From NCBI RefSeq assembly GCF_900105245.1, contig NZ_FNSZ01000001.1, positions 6,384,001 through 6,448,000 of the forward strand: a DNA stretch of 64,000 nt. The letters run 5' to 3'. Below the pieces are notes generated by a model. The model did not search any database, was not told the origin of the DNA, and saw only the letters and a list, made by a program, of their open reading frames with translations. This DNA comes from Streptomyces sp. 1222.5. GTDB lineage: Bacteria; Actinomycetota; Actinomycetes; Streptomycetales; Streptomycetaceae. This document shows positions 62,991-64,000 of this stretch, one piece after another; the stretch's first letter is position 1; each line of letters starts with the position of its first letter. A program made the translations under genes and the position numbers.

Positions 62991-63459
62991 GGCGGGAGAG
63001 TGGCAGCGAACTCTGCGTTTGTCGAGGTCATGGCGGTGAAAGTCCGCATGCTGGGAACGGTGTTGCGGCCGTGTGAACGCCGTCCGTGGCCTGCGCTCGC
63101 GACGGGTGCCCCTGCCTGGGCCGCCGGCCGAGGGCGGGGTTGGAGGCCGGCGGCCCATACCGCTCAGGAGCCGTCATCCTGCGCGGGGCTGCCACCAGCT
63201 GACCGCGCGGCAGCGGTGCGCGGGAGCGCGCACGGGTGTCCGGCGCGTGCGAAGCGTTCACACGGGGCGCGCGCAGAGAGGCGCACGCCGGGCGGGTGCG
63301 CGGGCGGCGCACTTCGTGAGCGGGGCGCGCGCCGAGGAGAAAGCACGCGGGCGGCCGCTCACGTACGCGCGACCGCTCACGTACACGTAGGCCTGGCGAG
63401 CTCACGTGCACGCGACCGCGCGTCGGCCGGGCCGCCCGAGTCAGCGGACACCTGGCCGC
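62991..63459. other. Intergenic region upstream of the importer operon
   Basis: About 470 bases. The half next to the operon should hold its promoter, but none stands out. The stretch 63180-63420 is made of GCGCG-rich alternating sequence with short direct repeats such as CGCTCACGTAC (63356 and 63372). No gene is supported. Confidence 0.45.
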
Positions 63460-64000
63460 CTACCACCCGCGCGCGTGCCACTCCGGGAGGTGCGGCCGTT
63501 CGGCGCCCAGCGTGGTGTCGTTGCCGTGACCGGGGTAGACCCAGGTCTCGTCCGGAAGCACGCCGAAGAGCTTCGTCTCCACGTCGTGGATCAGGCTGGC
63601 GAACGCCTTGGGGTCCTTGCGCGTGTTGCCGACGCCCCCCGGGAAGAGGCAGTCGCCGGTGAAGACGTGCGGATGACCGTGCGGGTCGTCGTAGACCAGC
63701 GCGATCGAACCCGGCGTGTGCCCCACGAGGTGGCGCGCGGTGAGTTCCACGCGCCCCACCCGGATGACGTCGCCGTCGTCGACGAGGACGTCGGTCGGCA
63801 CGGGGATGCCCGGGGCGTCCTCACGGCCGGCATGAGTGCGTGCGCCCGTGCCGGCGACGACCGCGGCCAGGGCCTGCCAGTGGTCGCCGTGCTGGTGGGT
63901 GGTGACGACGGACGCGATGCCGTCGTCACCGATCATGCCGAGGAGCGTCTCGGCCTCGTTGGCGGCGTCGATCAACAGTTGCTCGTCGGTGGCCCGGCAG
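63460..64000 (-). CDS. Metallo-beta-lactamase-fold hydrolase (glyoxalase II-like), 5' end outside window
   Basis: The metal-binding motif is VVTTHQHGDHWQAL (HxHxDH), followed by GHTPGSIALVYDDPHGHPHV, FTGDCLFPGGVGN and the final YPGHGNDTTLGAERPHLPEW, as in hydroxyacylglutathione hydrolase-like proteins. In actinobacteria, which lack glutathione, the natural thiol partner may be mycothiol. The N-terminus lies beyond the end of the window; the visible part has 180 residues. It is read in the minus direction and ends 470 bases before the importer operon. Confidence 0.92.
   Translation of the reverse strand, partial: CRATDEQLLIDAANEAETLLGMIGDDGIASVVTTHQHGDHWQALAAVVAGTGARTHAGREDAPGIPVPTDVLVDDGDVIRVGRVELTARHLVGHTPGSIALVYDDPHGHPHVFTGDCLFPGGVGNTRKDPKAFASLIHDVETKLFGVLPDETWVYPGHGNDTTLGAERPHLPEWHARGW

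Overview
The window is a stretch of Streptomyces core chromosome. The GC content is very high, GTG and TTG starts are common, and many genes belong to families typical of that genus: a DUF397/WhiJ-like module, TerD/TerC proteins, a PAC2 protein, DUF3068 and FUSC. The marker set polA, rpsA, coaE, uvrB and aroQ fits a conserved Streptomyces arm/core segment. I saw no insertion sequence, prophage, CRISPR array, rRNA or tRNA gene.

Layout. 1-5200 carries, on the minus strand, the start of a branched-chain amino acid binding lipoprotein, a two-gene surface-protein pair, a PaaI-type thioesterase and a YdeP-like molybdopterin oxidoreductase. polA (plus) follows, then about 800 bp of repeat-rich intergenic DNA. 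8.9-16.1 kb holds a DUF4184 membrane protein, a secreted lytic transglycosylase, a 44-residue membrane peptide, a DUF3068 protein and the helicase hrpB. 16.2-24.8 kb holds a methyltransferase with no ordinary start codon, rpsA with a clear promoter and leader, a secreted beta-helix protein, a PAC2 protein, coaE, a TPR protein, an acyltransferase-like protein and a second methyltransferase.

25-35 kb holds an S4 RNA-binding protein, a family-5 uracil-DNA glycosylase, GNAT and RidA genes that overlap, a nucleotidyltransferase, a FUSC exporter, a DUF899 protein, a 58-residue protein and an ABC exporter. 34.4-37.2 kb is a divergent WhiJ-type regulatory module: anti-sigma-like ATPase plus partner on one side, XRE regulator plus DUF397 on the other, with a 7-7-7 dyad between. 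37.4-45.9 kb has a MocR regulator divergent from an AhpD-like protein, an orphan gltD, small membrane and DUF proteins, a uridine-kinase-like protein without a P-loop, corA and a third methyltransferase.

46-53 kb has the pseudouridine catabolic pair psuK-psuG, a VOC protein, an O6-alkylguanine transferase, a secreted glycerophosphodiesterase, a MHYT sensor protein and uvrB. 53.3-58.4 kb is a tellurite-resistance-family and cation cluster: terD, a TerD/FtsK-like fusion, a yybP-ykoY manganese riboswitch, terC and a ChaA-type antiporter. The end holds an MFS transporter, aroQ, a three-gene polar amino acid ABC importer and a truncated metallo-beta-lactamase-fold hydrolase.

The most informative non-coding element is the riboswitch at 56082-56176. 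The 3' strand of its P1 helix is exactly complementary, over 10 bases, to the terC ribosome-binding site, which gives a readable translational switch. Several gene pairs are coupled by 4-base GTGA overlaps. Functions are assigned from recognisable motifs and my knowledge of the families; no database search was run.
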